From Novispirillum itersonii subsp. itersonii ATCC 12639 (lineage in GTDB: Bacteria > Pseudomonadota > Alphaproteobacteria > Rhodospirillales > Rhodospirillaceae), in the NCBI RefSeq assembly GCF_000381985.1, contig NZ_KB907337.1, positions 633,697 to 697,696 of the forward strand: a stretch of DNA of 64,000 nucleotides, written 5' to 3'. Position numbers and translations under genes: made by a program. The notes below the pieces were generated by a model. It was not told the origin of the DNA. It ran no database searches and saw only the letters and a program-made list of their open reading frames with translations. Positions 55,747 through 64,000 of this stretch are shown here, one piece after another. The first letter of the stretch is position 1; every line of letters begins with the position of its first letter.

Positions 55747-55955
55747 GGCAGGTCTCCTGGCTTACGGCGTCGCCCGGCCCCGGCCTTCCCACGGCCCGCG
55801 CCGGACAGGCGGGGCCACAGTGGCCTGCCGGATCAGGGGGCGATCCGGCGATGGGGGACAGGCATCCGTACCGTTGGGTACGGGCCGCTTACAGTTGCGG
55901 GGGCAGCCACGGTTTTGGCCCCGTCGAGGGTCATCCGCACCGTGTTCCCTTTTAA
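55747..55955 (-). promoter_or_regulatory. Cobalamin (AdoCbl-type) riboswitch
   Basis: The leader of the btuFCD-pseudoazurin operon has the core pieces in order on the minus strand: GGGAAcacGGTG (start near 55949), GCTGCCCCCGCAACTGTAAG, GCCACTGTG, GGGAAGGCC, and the end box AAGCCAGGAGACCTGCC (55747-55763). Downstream a GCCCGGG/CCCGGGC hairpin (55719-55738) could be the expression switch. Coenzyme B12 binding would shut off the operon. The remaining leader to 55526 holds no gene. Confidence 0.93.
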
Positions 55956-56033
55956 TCCCCAGCACCTCATGGCCGGGGAACCGTCGGGGGACAGTTATGG
56001 GCAGTTGCAAATGCGTGTCAAGGCCGATTGCCG

Positions 56034-57254
56034 TTACGGCGGAAAGCCCGGCACCTGCGGGCGCTTGCCATAGCGGCGCTCGGCCATTTCCACAATCGCC
56101 TGCCGCAGCGGCACATGCTGGCGCAGCATGGCCAGAAACGGCTCGCGGTCAAGGTACAGCACCCGGCATTCCGACACCGTCATCACGTCGCTGCCGTGGG
56201 CCTCGTCAAACAGCAGGGCGCGCTCGCCGAAAAAGTCGCCCGGCCCGAAGGTCAGGCGCGTGCCGTCGCGCAGCGAGATCAGCACCTCGCCCTCGATCAG
56301 AAAATACACCCGGTGAACCAGATCGCCGTGGTGGAACACCAGATGCTTGGCGGGCAGCACCTGCGCCTGCAGGGTGGCGGCGATATCGGCCAGCTGCACC
56401 GCATCCAGCCGGTGGAAGAACGGCACCTTGGCAACCAGACGGCACGACACGACAAAGTCGCGCTTGCGGATCTCGGTCATAAACGATGAGGCGATAATAC
56501 CGGCGGGCACGGCGCAGACGATGATGCCCAGCAGCGTGGTCATCCCGGCAAAGATCCGCCCCAGCGGCGTCACCGGCACCACATCACCGTAGCCGGTGGT
56601 GGTCAGGGTGATGATCGCCCACCACATCGCCTTGGGGATGGAGCCGAAGTTCTGCGGCTGCACCGGGCCTTCGATCAGGTGCATGATGCCCGCCACCAGC
56701 ACCAGCGCCAGCACGATGATCAGCAGCGATGCCACCAGCGCCCGCCGCTCGGCCTCAATCGCCGCCATCACCGATGAAATCCCCGGGGAATAGCGCGCCA
56801 TCTTCAGCAGCCGCAGCAGCCGCAGGATCAGCAGCACCCGGGCATCAACGCTGCTCAGCAGGCCGATATAGCTGGGCAGGATCGCCACCAGATCCACCAG
56901 CCCCATCGGGGTGGTGGCATACTTCAGGCGGGCCTTCCAGCGGGCCAGACGGATCAGCGGCGGATCATCAACGCAGACCCACAGGCGCAGCAGGTATTCC
57001 AGCGTGATCATCAGGGTGGTGATCCAGTCCAGCGCCAGCAGGATCTCTTCATGCTCCCACGGGATCGACTCCTCCGTCACCCACACCACCGAGGCGACGT
57101 TGATCAGCACCACCGCAATCAGGCCGTAATCCAGCCATGTCTTGTACGGGGTCATCACCGTACGGTCCATCAGCAGGTCGTGCAGGCGCATCCGCAGGCG
57201 GATGCCCCGGCCCACATGCGGGGGGGCCGGGCGGGGGGAAGACGGGGTGATCAT
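56034..57254 (-). CDS. Voltage-gated-type potassium channel with C-terminal cNMP-like domain
   Basis: An inner-membrane cation channel of 406 residues. Six transmembrane helices (about residues 30-240) include an Arg-rich S4 (LLILRLLRLLKMARYSPG) and the K+ selectivity filter TTTGYGD. A C-linker then leads to a cyclic-nucleotide-binding-fold domain (about 290-395; EGEVLISLRDG, GPGDFFGERALLF). The phosphate cassette reads GERALL...HGSDV, without the Arg that normally contacts the cyclic phosphate, so ligand binding may be lost or changed. The ATG at 57254 is chosen; 57191 is possible. It is divergent from the biotin operon. Confidence 0.88.
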   Translation of the reverse strand: MITPSSPRPAPPHVGRGIRLRMRLHDLLMDRTVMTPYKTWLDYGLIAVVLINVASVVWVTEESIPWEHEEILLALDWITTLMITLEYLLRLWVCVDDPPLIRLARWKARLKYATTPMGLVDLVAILPSYIGLLSSVDARVLLILRLLRLLKMARYSPGISSVMAAIEAERRALVASLLIIVLALVLVAGIMHLIEGPVQPQNFGSIPKAMWWAIITLTTTGYGDVVPVTPLGRIFAGMTTLLGIIVCAVPAGIIASSFMTEIRKRDFVVSCRLVAKVPFFHRLDAVQLADIAATLQAQVLPAKHLVFHHGDLVHRVYFLIEGEVLISLRDGTRLTFGPGDFFGERALLFDEAHGSDVMTVSECRVLYLDREPFLAMLRQHVPLRQAIVEMAERRYGKRPQVPGFPP

Positions 57255-57435
57255 CCGGCGGGGGGATCCAGAGAAAACGGGGCGCTGCCCTTTTGAATAC
57301 AGGCAGCGGCACGGCAACGGCAAGGGGAATGGCCGGACCGGCCCCTTTATCGGTACCCCCTCTTTTCCGGCCCCTTCACGGCACGGCGGGATTTGCCTAT
57401 AACTCCGGCTGCGTTTTGCCGAAAAGGGCCGCCCC

Positions 57436-58635
57436 ATGGACCGATCGTTCCGCCTGCGGATTGCCGCCAGCCTTGCCGACCTTGACGCCGCCAGCCGCCG
57501 CCGCAGCCTGACCGTGACCGCGCCGGAAGGCGGCAGCGTGCGGGAAGTGACCCGCAACGGGCAGCGGCTGATCAATTTTTCCAGCAACGACTATCTGGGT
57601 CTGTCGCATCACCCGGCGCTGGCCGAGGCCGCCGCCCGGGCCGCGATGGAGTTCGGCACCGGGGCCACCGCATCGCGGCTGGTCTGCGGCACCCTGCCCC
57701 TGCACGACGCGCTGGAAACCCGGCTGGCCACCCTGAAAGGCTGCGGGGCGGCGCTGGTGATGGCCGGGGGCTTTGCCACCAACGCCAGCGTGCTGGCCGC
57801 CCTGCTGGATGCTGACATCGCCGGAAAAACCCCGCTGGTGTTTCTTGACCGGCTGGCCCATGCGTCAATGCACGACGGGGTGATGGCGGCGGGGGTGCGG
57901 CAGCTGCGGTTTCATCACAACGATCTGGCGCATCTGGAAAGCCTGCTGATCCGCCATGCGGACGCCCCCGGCCCGCGCCTGATCGTCACCGAAAGCGTGT
58001 TCAGCATGGATGGTGACCGGGCCGACCTGCCCGGCCTGTGCGCGCTGGCCGAAAAATACGGCGCTGAACTGTATGTCGATGAAGCCCACGCCACCGGGGT
58101 GCTGGGGCCGCAGGGGGCCGGGCTGTGTGCCGACCCGGCGGTCAAAGGCCGGGTGGGGATGGTGATGGGCACCTTCGGCAAGGCCCTTGGCGGCTACGGG
58201 GCGTTTATCGCCTGCGATACGGTGCTGCGCGACTGGCTGGTGACCAAGGCGCGGGGCTTTATTTATGCCACCGCCCTGCCGCCGCCGGTGCTGGCGGCGG
58301 TGCTGGCGGCGCTGGATCTGATCCCCGGGATGGACCGGGCCCGCCAGCGGCTGGCCCGGCACGGCGACACCGTGCGCACCGCCCTGCGCGGACTGGGGAT
58401 CGACACCCTCGCCTCTGACACCCAGATTATCCCCGCCGTGATCGGGGCAGAGGCCGATACGCTGGCCGCCGCCCGGTTTATGGAAGACCGTGGCCTGCTG
58501 ACGGTGGCGATCCGCCCGCCGACCGTGCCGCCGGGCAGCGGCCGCCTGCGGCTGGCCCTGTCGTCGGACCATACTGATGAGGATATTGCCGCCTTGACTG
58601 ACGCCTTCACCGCTTTCGCCCGGGCCGGGGCATGA
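57436..58635 (+). CDS. bioF: 8-amino-7-oxononanoate synthase
   Basis: PLP enzyme that joins pimeloyl-ACP (or -CoA) with alanine, the first step of the biotin bicyclic ring. The 399 residues contain FSSNDYLGLSHHP, DEAHATGVLGPQG and the PLP lysine in GTFGKALGGYG. The gene is first in a bioF-bioH-like-bioC-bioD block with four-base overlaps, which separates it from hemA and Kbl relatives. ATG 57436 is preceded by a weak purine-rich site. Confidence 0.96.
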   Translation: MDRSFRLRIAASLADLDAASRRRSLTVTAPEGGSVREVTRNGQRLINFSSNDYLGLSHHPALAEAAARAAMEFGTGATASRLVCGTLPLHDALETRLATLKGCGAALVMAGGFATNASVLAALLDADIAGKTPLVFLDRLAHASMHDGVMAAGVRQLRFHHNDLAHLESLLIRHADAPGPRLIVTESVFSMDGDRADLPGLCALAEKYGAELYVDEAHATGVLGPQGAGLCADPAVKGRVGMVMGTFGKALGGYGAFIACDTVLRDWLVTKARGFIYATALPPPVLAAVLAALDLIPGMDRARQRLARHGDTVRTALRGLGIDTLASDTQIIPAVIGAEADTLAAARFMEDRGLLTVAIRPPTVPPGSGRLRLALSSDHTDEDIAALTDAFTAFARAGA

Positions 58636-59273
58636 CCGCAGCCGTCAGAACCGTCTGGCTGATCCATGGCTGGAGCTATGGCCCCGCCCTGTGGGACGGG
58701 GTGGCCGCCGCCCTGTCCGGCACACCGCTGCGGCTGGAACGGGTGGACCTTGGCTACTGCGGGCCGGAAGCCAGCCCCGCCGGAACCCCCGATCTGCTGG
58801 TCGGCCATTCCTTCGGCAGTCTGTGGGCCCTGACGCAGGGCCATCTGGCGGCGGTGCCGGTGCTGGCGATCAACGGGTTCACCCGCTTTACCGCCGGTGA
58901 CGGTTTCCCCGATGGGGTGCCGCCCCGGGGGCTGGCCCGGATGATCCGGGGCATGGCCGGGGATGCCGCCGCCGTGCTGGCCGGGTTCAGGGCCCAGATC
59001 GGCGACAGCGGCCCGCTGCCCGCCGTGCCGCCTGACACCGCGCGCCTGATCCGCGATCTGGAACGGCTGCGCGATGACAGCGCCCCGCCCCGCCCCGGCC
59101 CGGTGACGGCGCTGGCGGGGCAGGATGACCCGCTGATTACCGCCGCGCACAGCCGCGCCTGTTTCGGCGATGCGGTGCGGTCGGTGCCCGGCGGCGGGCA
59201 CCTGCTGCCGCTGACCCATGCCGATGTGGTGGCCGACGTCATCCGGGATACCCTTGACGCGGGCAGCCGATGA
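58632..59273 (+). CDS. Alpha/beta hydrolase, BioH-like pimeloyl-ACP methyl esterase
   Basis: A 213-residue alpha/beta hydrolase. The oxyanion loop HGWSYGPALW, nucleophile Ser in GHSFGS, the acid in AGQDDPLI and the His in GGGHLLPL form a complete triad. Its position between bioF and bioC predicts that it cleaves the methyl ester of pimeloyl-ACP made through BioC, the role of BioH in E. coli. Other non-homologous esterases (BioG, BioK, BioJ) do the same job elsewhere. Sequence identity to BioH was not measured, so the symbol is left blank. Both ends overlap neighbours by ATGA. Confidence 0.85.
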   Translation: MTAAVRTVWLIHGWSYGPALWDGVAAALSGTPLRLERVDLGYCGPEASPAGTPDLLVGHSFGSLWALTQGHLAAVPVLAINGFTRFTAGDGFPDGVPPRGLARMIRGMAGDAAAVLAGFRAQIGDSGPLPAVPPDTARLIRDLERLRDDSAPPRPGPVTALAGQDDPLITAAHSRACFGDAVRSVPGGGHLLPLTHADVVADVIRDTLDAGSR

Positions 59274-60064
59274 CAGCCCCGGAGAAAAAAGAACAGGACT
59301 GGAAAGAAACCGTCCGCAGCCGCTTTGACAGCGCCGCCGCCACCTATGACGGTGACGGGCAGGCCCAGCGGCAGATTGCCGCCGCACTGGCGGGGCAGAT
59401 CCTGCCGCGTCTGCCCCGCCGCCCGCTTCGGGGGCTGGAAATCGGCTGCGGCACCGGCTTTCTGACGGCGGCGCTGCTGCCTGCCCTGCCCGCCGGGTCG
59501 CAGTGGCTGGCCACCGACCTGTCCGCCGCCATGGTCGCTGCCTGCCTGTCACGGGTGATCCCCCCCGACAGCATCACCCTGACCGGGGCGGTGATGGATG
59601 GCGAAGCCCCGCCGCAAACCCTGCCCGCCGATCTCGTCGTCTCCAGCATGGCGGTGCAATGGTTCCGTGATCTGCCCGCCGGGCTGCGGCGGCTGCGGCG
59701 GCATCTGGCCCCCGGCGGGCTGCTGGCGGTCACCACGCTGGGCAGCGGCACCTTTACCGAATGGCGGGACCTGTGCCGGGCGGCAGGGGTGGTGCCGGGC
59801 ACCCCGCCCTATCCCACCGCCGACGCCCTGCGCGCGGCCCTTGGCCCGTCAGCCACAGTGCTGCAAAGCCGCCAGCCGCTGCCCTTTGACCGGACGGAAG
59901 GCTTTCTGCGCCACCTGCGCGGCACCGGGGCCCGCACCGCGGCCCCCGGCCACCCGCCGCTGTCCGCCGGGCAACTGCGCCGGGTGCTGCGGCAGCGGGC
60001 CGGGCAGCCCTTTACCACCGCCTATGACGTCCTGACCGTTTTATGGCCTGCGGAGAAACCCTGA
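59270..60064 (+). CDS. bioC: Malonyl-ACP O-methyltransferase BioC
   Basis: SAM-dependent methyltransferase that caps malonyl-ACP so that the fatty-acid enzymes can extend it to pimeloyl-ACP methyl ester. Of its 264 residues, the first 45 form the BioC-type N-terminus (VRSRFDSAAATYDGDGQAQ). Then come the SAM loop LEIGCGTGFLTAALL, TDLSAAM, and the post-motif SSMAVQWFRDLPAGLRRLRR with the SMAVQW typical of BioC. The start overlaps the esterase gene (ATGA), and its stop shares a base with the bioD ATG. Confidence 0.94.
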   Translation: MTAPEKKEQDWKETVRSRFDSAAATYDGDGQAQRQIAAALAGQILPRLPRRPLRGLEIGCGTGFLTAALLPALPAGSQWLATDLSAAMVAACLSRVIPPDSITLTGAVMDGEAPPQTLPADLVVSSMAVQWFRDLPAGLRRLRRHLAPGGLLAVTTLGSGTFTEWRDLCRAAGVVPGTPPYPTADALRAALGPSATVLQSRQPLPFDRTEGFLRHLRGTGARTAAPGHPPLSAGQLRRVLRQRAGQPFTTAYDVLTVLWPAEKP

Positions 60065-60708
60065 TGCGTGGCGTTTTCATGACCGGCACCGACACCGACG
60101 CCGGAAAAACCATTGCCTCGGCCTGCCTGCTGGTGGCCCTGCGCCGCCGCTGGCCGCAGGCCGGGTACTGGAAGCCGGTCCAGAGCGGGCTGGATGACCT
60201 GCCACGGGGTGATACCGGCACCGTCGCTGACCTGACCGGGTCCGCCGACAGCGATTTTCCCGCCCCGGCCTATGCCTTCCGTGCGCCGCTGTCCCCTGAT
60301 CAGGCGGCAGCCCGCGACGGCGCGGTGATTGATGCCGCCACCATCACCCTGCCCGCCTGCCCCGGCCCGCTGGTGGTGGAAGGGGCCGGGGGCATCATGG
60401 TGCCGGTGGATGGCACCCTGCTGATGCTGGATCTGGCAGAACGCTTCGGCCTGCCGGTGGTGGTGGCCGCCCGCACCGGGCTGGGCACCATCAACCATAC
60501 CCTGCTGACGCTGGCCGCCCTGCGTGCCCGCGCCCTGCCGGTGGCGGGGGTGCTGTTCAGCGGGCCGGACCACCCTGACAACATCGCCACCATCGCCCGG
60601 CTGGGCGCCGTGCCGGTGCTGGGGCGCATCCCCCGCCTGCCGGATCTGACCCCCGCCGCCATCGCCGCTGCGGCAGAAAAAATCAGCCTGCCCCTTCTTC
60701 TGTCATAA
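60064..60708 (+). CDS. bioD: Dethiobiotin synthetase
   Basis: ATP-dependent enzyme that closes the ureido ring using CO2. The P-loop-like motif TGTDTDAGKT at residues 7-16, the KPVQSG segment and VVEGAGGIMVPVD are all characteristic. The ATG at 60064 overlaps the bioC TGA. At 214 residues it is of normal length. bioA and bioB are not in the window. A small hairpin (CTGTCA/TGACAG, 60700-60717) covers the stop codon but lacks a T-tract. Confidence 0.96.
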   Translation: MRGVFMTGTDTDAGKTIASACLLVALRRRWPQAGYWKPVQSGLDDLPRGDTGTVADLTGSADSDFPAPAYAFRAPLSPDQAAARDGAVIDAATITLPACPGPLVVEGAGGIMVPVDGTLLMLDLAERFGLPVVVAARTGLGTINHTLLTLAALRARALPVAGVLFSGPDHPDNIATIARLGAVPVLGRIPRLPDLTPAAIAAAAEKISLPLLLS

Positions 60709-61013
60709 CCCTGACAGGGGATATCCATTTTCCCTTGATTTAACTCAGAGAAGTACTGCTCAACGTACTTTTCAGAATTAAAGTAATAAAAATCCACACC
60801 TCGATCAAATAAATCGATCAATATGTATGGCTTTGTTTTTAGGGATACCCTTTCCAATAGATCGAAAGGGGGATAACCGTTTGCTTAGGAACAAAATTCC
60901 CCTGGGATTGTAATTCGCGAAAAAGGATATTCCTAACATTAGCATATTGTAAATCCCGACATCCCGGTGTCTTATCTCATAAACGAATACCTTACCAGGT
61001 TTAGGGGACTATG
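60709..61013. other. AT-rich intergenic region between bioD and the chemoreceptor gene
   Basis: This stretch is far more AT-rich than its neighbours. It carries an inverted repeat AAGTAC/GTACTT (60751-60756 with 60765-60770). A minus-strand frame ending in bioD antisense reads protein-like text (PYILIDLFDRGVDFYYF, SEKYVEQYFSELNQG at about 60725-60830) with only a TTG start. It might be the remnant of a lost gene. The chemoreceptor promoter is expected on the right; no sigma-28 site was assigned. Confidence 0.4.
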
Positions 61014-63416
61014 ATGAAAATTTCACACCGGATCTTTGCGGGCTTTTCTGCGATTCTGGTTTTGCTGCTCGTGGTCAGCGGAGTAGCTATTTTCTCCCTC
61101 AATGCGGTAAGCGAACTGTTCTCAGATTACCGCAGCCACGCCCGCGAGAGTAATGAGGCAGCCCGTATTCAGGCCAATCTTCTGACCGCCCGTCTGGAAG
61201 TAAAAAACTTTCTTATCAGTGCAAGTCAGAGCGATATTCAGAAATTCAAAGACAGAATTTCAAATACACTGAAAGTTGCCGAGGACTATGCAGCCCTCGC
61301 CAACAGAGCTGATGATTTGGAAAAAGAAAAAGAAATTATTCAAAATATTAAAGATTACGCAAATTATTTTGACAAAGTTACAGCCCTTCAGGCTGAAAAA
61401 GATAAAATATTTTCCACCATTCTTGATAAAATCGGGGCAAAAAGTGAGAATTCCCTCAGCCAGGCGATGAAAGCCGCCATGCAGGACGGCAATGCTGAGG
61501 CCGCTTACGATGCAGGACTGACCCTTCGTCACCTTCTGCTCGCCCGCCTTCACGTTGCCAAGTATCTTCTGAACAACAGCGATGAAGCTTACAGGCGCGT
61601 TCTGTCTGAACTGGATGAGTACAGGCAGAATGCAGAGCTGCTTCAAACAACCCTCCGGAACGCGGAGCAGAAGAAGCTGGCCGAAGAATCCCTGAAGGAT
61701 GCGGCGACGTACCGGGACGCGTTTGAGAAAATCCATACAATCATCACGGCCCGCAACGCTATCATCACCGACAAGCTGGATGTTATCGGCCCCAAGGTTT
61801 CCGACACCATTGAAGATCTGAAGCTGACCCTGAAAGGCTATCAGGATAACCTTGGCCCCCGCGCCGCAGACCGGATCAGCCGAGACAGTCTGATCACGTC
61901 GCTTATTTCTGCCAGCGCTATTGTCGGCGGAATTCTGGCAGCCTTTGTCATCGGCCGGGCCATTGCCACCCCGATCATCGGAATGACAGGATCAATGGGC
62001 GATCTGGCCCGTGGAAATCTTCAGACCGACATTCCGGGCACCGGACGACGGGATGAAATTGGTTTAATGGCCGATTCCGTTGAACACTTCCGCCAGCAGA
62101 TGATTAAGGTCAAAGAGCTGGAAGCGCAGCAGGAAGCTGATCAGAAGCGGGCTGATGCCGAACGGAAAGCCGCAATGATTCAGATGGCTGACACCTTTGA
62201 AGCCGAAGTCGGTGACGTTGTAAACACTGTCGCCTCGGTCTCAACGGAACTTGAAGCCTCTGCGCGCGTCATGTCAGAAACGGCCAATCAGACCGCACTT
62301 GATGCGACAACCGTCGCCGCCGGGGCTGAAGAAGCTGCCGCCAATGTTGAAACTGTCGCTTCGGCTGCTGAAGAACTGGCTGCTTCAGAGCGCGAGATCA
62401 GCCGCCATGTTCACACCTCTTCCGAGGTTGCCGATCAGGCAAAACGGCAGGCCGACAAAACCCGCGAAACCGTTGAAAAAATGGTCGAAGCGGTCGAGAA
62501 GATCAGTCAGGTTGTTCAGCTGATTTCTGACATTGCCGCACAGACCAATCTTCTGGCACTGAATGCGACGATCGAGGCTGCACGCGCAGGTGATGCCGGA
62601 AAGGGCTTTGCCGTTGTCGCTAACGAAGTGAAAAGTCTGGCAAACCAGACTGCACGGGCAACAGACGAGATCGCCGCGCAGATCGGCAGTGTTCAGGCTG
62701 TGACCAATGAATCCGCCCTGGCAATTCAGAGCATTGCTGATACCATCTCTGAGATTGATCAGATCGCCAGCTCCATCGCTGCCGCAGTGGAAGAGCAGAC
62801 TGCCGCAACCGGCGAGATTGCCCGCAATGTCGAGCAGGCATCAAACGGCACCCGGGATGTCACCCGCAGCATCCAGTCTGTCACTCAGGCTGCGGGAGAA
62901 ACCGGCGCTGCGGCGACCCAGATTTCCAGTGCCGCCGCAGATCTGTCACGACAGGGGGAAGCACTGCGGAAAAAGGTTCAAACGTTCCTTGACCGCGTCC
63001 GCGCAGACAACGAAGTCTCGACGCTCGTTGAGTGGGATGCCCGGATGGAAACCGGAAACCCGCAGATTGACCGCGAGCACCACGAATTCATTGACCTGCT
63101 CAACAGCTATTACCGAAAAATGATGTCCGGCAAGGGCAAAAGCGCTGTCGGCACCATGATGGCGGACCTGAAGGCGCACTTTGATACCCATCTTGCGCAT
63201 GAAGAAAACGAAATGCAGCGGAATGGATACCCAGACCTTGACCTTCACCGTAAATCCCACCAGAAATTCCTTTCTGAACTGGAAAATATGATGAAGATGT
63301 CGGCATCCGGTCAGGATGTCAGTATTCAGGCTCTGACCTTCATCTCTCAATGGGTGACAGAACATACGATGAAATATGACAGGAAGTACGTGCACTTCCT
63401 CTCTGCAAAAGCTTGA
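61014..63416 (+). CDS. Methyl-accepting chemotaxis protein with C-terminal hemerythrin domain
   Basis: A chemoreceptor of 800 residues. TM1 (about 6-30) is followed by a long helical periplasmic sensor (about 31-290) of the HBM-like two-bundle type, TM2 (about 296-318), HAMP (about 320-370), and the signalling domain (about 390-655) with the hairpin tip [29 protein letters not shown]. The C-terminal domain (about 670-798) is a bacteriohemerythrin: [32 protein letters not shown] and [10 protein letters not shown] supply the His and carboxylate ligands of the di-iron site. It may report oxygen or NO to the Che proteins from the cytoplasm. The ATG at 61014 fits the AGGGG site better than the adjacent 61011. 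An independent terminator follows. Confidence 0.94.
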   Translation: MKISHRIFAGFSAILVLLLVVSGVAIFSLNAVSELFSDYRSHARESNEAARIQANLLTARLEVKNFLISASQSDIQKFKDRISNTLKVAEDYAALANRADDLEKEKEIIQNIKDYANYFDKVTALQAEKDKIFSTILDKIGAKSENSLSQAMKAAMQDGNAEAAYDAGLTLRHLLLARLHVAKYLLNNSDEAYRRVLSELDEYRQNAELLQTTLRNAEQKKLAEESLKDAATYRDAFEKIHTIITARNAIITDKLDVIGPKVSDTIEDLKLTLKGYQDNLGPRAADRISRDSLITSLISASAIVGGILAAFVIGRAIATPIIGMTGSMGDLARGNLQTDIPGTGRRDEIGLMADSVEHFRQQMIKVKELEAQQEADQKRADAERKAAMIQMADTFEAEVGDVVNTVASVSTELEASARVMSETANQTALDATTVAAGAEEAAANVETVASAAEELAASEREISRHVHTSSEVADQAKRQADKTRETVEKMVEAVEKISQVVQLISDIAAQTNLLALNATIEAARAGDAGKGFAVVANEVKSLANQTARATDEIAAQIGSVQAVTNESALAIQSIADTISEIDQIASSIAAAVEEQTAATGEIARNVEQASNGTRDVTRSIQSVTQAAGETGAAATQISSAAADLSRQGEALRKKVQTFLDRVRADNEVSTLVEWDARMETGNPQIDREHHEFIDLLNSYYRKMMSGKGKSAVGTMMADLKAHFDTHLAHEENEMQRNGYPDLDLHRKSHQKFLSELENMMKMSASGQDVSIQALTFISQWVTEHTMKYDRKYVHFLSAKA

Positions 63417-63443
63417 TGCCTGAAAATACGCTCACCACATCAC

Positions 63444-63478
63444 GGGCCGCCCAACACTGATGGGCGGCCCATTTTCTT
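63444..63478 (+). terminator. Rho-independent terminator of the chemoreceptor gene
   Basis: A perfect 9-bp stem (GGGCCGCCC 63444-63452 with GGGCGGCCC 63462-63470) is followed by ATTTTCTT. Confidence 0.88.
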
Positions 63479-63794
63479 GCAACCACATCTTTGGTGCCGC
63501 CCCGCCCGTCTTCATCGCGCTTTTCCGGAGAGTGCCTTCCTCCTGAATGCTCCCGCCTTCGCGGTGAATTTTACCCACACAGAATATACAGTATTATTTA
63601 GTTAAATACATGATATCACCAAGCCATGCGTAAATCACATGATCACTATGTTTAAAATATACTTTCCAAATGGTCGAGTTGTGGAATAGAGCTATCCTCC
63701 AGGATAAGAGTAGATAACAGGGTCTGGCCCCGCCCCCCGCTTCCCCCGGCGGGCTGACCGTGCGGTTGACCGGACACCGAAGAGGAGACTCCCC
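63479..63794. other. Intergenic region before the symporter gene
   Basis: No gene seen. The middle (63580-63710) is AT-rich and includes a small palindrome TATCCT-CC-AGGATA (63694-63707). A minus-strand frame reads STIWKVYFKHSDHVIYAWLG, protein-like but short and without a start, so it may be a relic. The symporter promoter should lie here. Confidence 0.4.
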
Positions 63795-64000
63795 ATGTAT
63801 TCCCTGTGGGTGCGCATTCCGCTGTGGCAGCGGGTTCTGGCCGGGTTCGCGCTCGGCGCGCTGGCCGGGTGGCTGGCCGGGCCGTCGGCCAAAGACTGGT
63901 TCAAGCCGGTCGGTGATCTGTACATCAGCCTGATCCGCATGGTGGTGATCCCGCTGCTGCTGACCAGCATCATTTCCTCGGTCGCCAACCTGCACGGTGT
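63795..64000 (+). CDS. Dicarboxylate/amino acid:cation symporter, N-terminal part
   Basis: Only the first 68 or so residues are in the window. They match the DAACS family (DctA/GltP type) of sodium- or proton-coupled carriers for C4-dicarboxylates or glutamate: WVRIPLWQRVLAGFALGALAG, then KPVGDLYISLIRMVVIPLLL and TSIISSVANL, which form TM1, TM2 and the start of TM3-type segments. The ribosome site GAGGAG lies 7 bases before the ATG. Whether it carries dicarboxylates or glutamate cannot be told without the C-terminal half. Confidence 0.88.
   Translation, partial: MYSLWVRIPLWQRVLAGFALGALAGWLAGPSAKDWFKPVGDLYISLIRMVVIPLLLTSIISSVANLHG

Overview
The window is about 64 kb of GC-rich DNA (roughly 65 % by eye) from an alphaproteobacterium, most likely a member of the Rhodospirillales. 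This rests on an ALAS-type hemA, the CtrA-pathway phosphotransferase gene chpT, a DUF3553-DUF2478 gene pair, a fatty-acid cluster in the order fabD-fabG-acpP-fabF, motility genes and a pseudoazurin. The genus cannot be fixed from the sequence; a Novispirillum/Insolitispirillum-type spirillum would fit. No tRNA, rRNA, CRISPR array, transposase or prophage gene was seen.

Layout. 1-3406 (minus): fabF (cut by the window edge), acpP, fabG, fabD. 3679-9562 (plus): rpsF-rpsR-rplI, then dnaB-alr and an mlaE-mlaF lipid-transport pair, followed by two related small secreted Ala/Lys-rich proteins. 10919-13890: CHAP hydrolase, GNAT acetyltransferase, gamma-glutamylcyclotransferase-like protein and a DUF2946 protein. 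14344-17490: hemA, then a divergent HxlR regulator and quinone reductase/monooxygenase pair. 17815-21225: a Gly-rich autotransporter. 21320-22612: a CNNM/CorC-type membrane protein.

22731-33697 is a lactate/pyruvate region: a frameshifted lldR-type regulator, two lldR-like operators, lutABC, a pyruvate carboxylase gene broken by an apparent 52-bp deletion, and a large FAD/Fe-S D-lactate dehydrogenase. It is interrupted and followed by unusual intergenic repeats (26.7 kb and 33.7-34.2 kb). 34316-37401: secreted beta-propeller protein, DksA-like protein, YidE/AspT-like transporter. 37569-46395 (minus): prfC and a chemotaxis cluster cheA-cheY-cheB-cheR with no separate cheW, preceded by chpT. 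46642-50030 (plus): DUF3553, DUF2478, hrpB. 50.2-52.1 kb is an AT-rich island with an unrecognised 457-aa protein, bounded by GC-rich double-hairpin repeats. 52223-55955 (minus): a cobalamin riboswitch controls a btuF-btuC-btuD-like ABC operon whose last gene encodes pseudoazurin. 56034-60708: a potassium channel, then the tightly overlapped biotin operon bioF-(bioH-like)-bioC-bioD. The window ends with a hemerythrin-tailed chemoreceptor and the start of a dicarboxylate/amino-acid:cation symporter gene.

The most unusual items are: a dispersed two-hairpin element with compensatory stem changes (three copies plus a tandem expansion), a seven-step 10-bp-phased motif array before the autotransporter, the two lesions in the lactate/pyruvate genes, the coupling of pseudoazurin to a B12-riboswitch transport operon, and the AT-rich orphan island.
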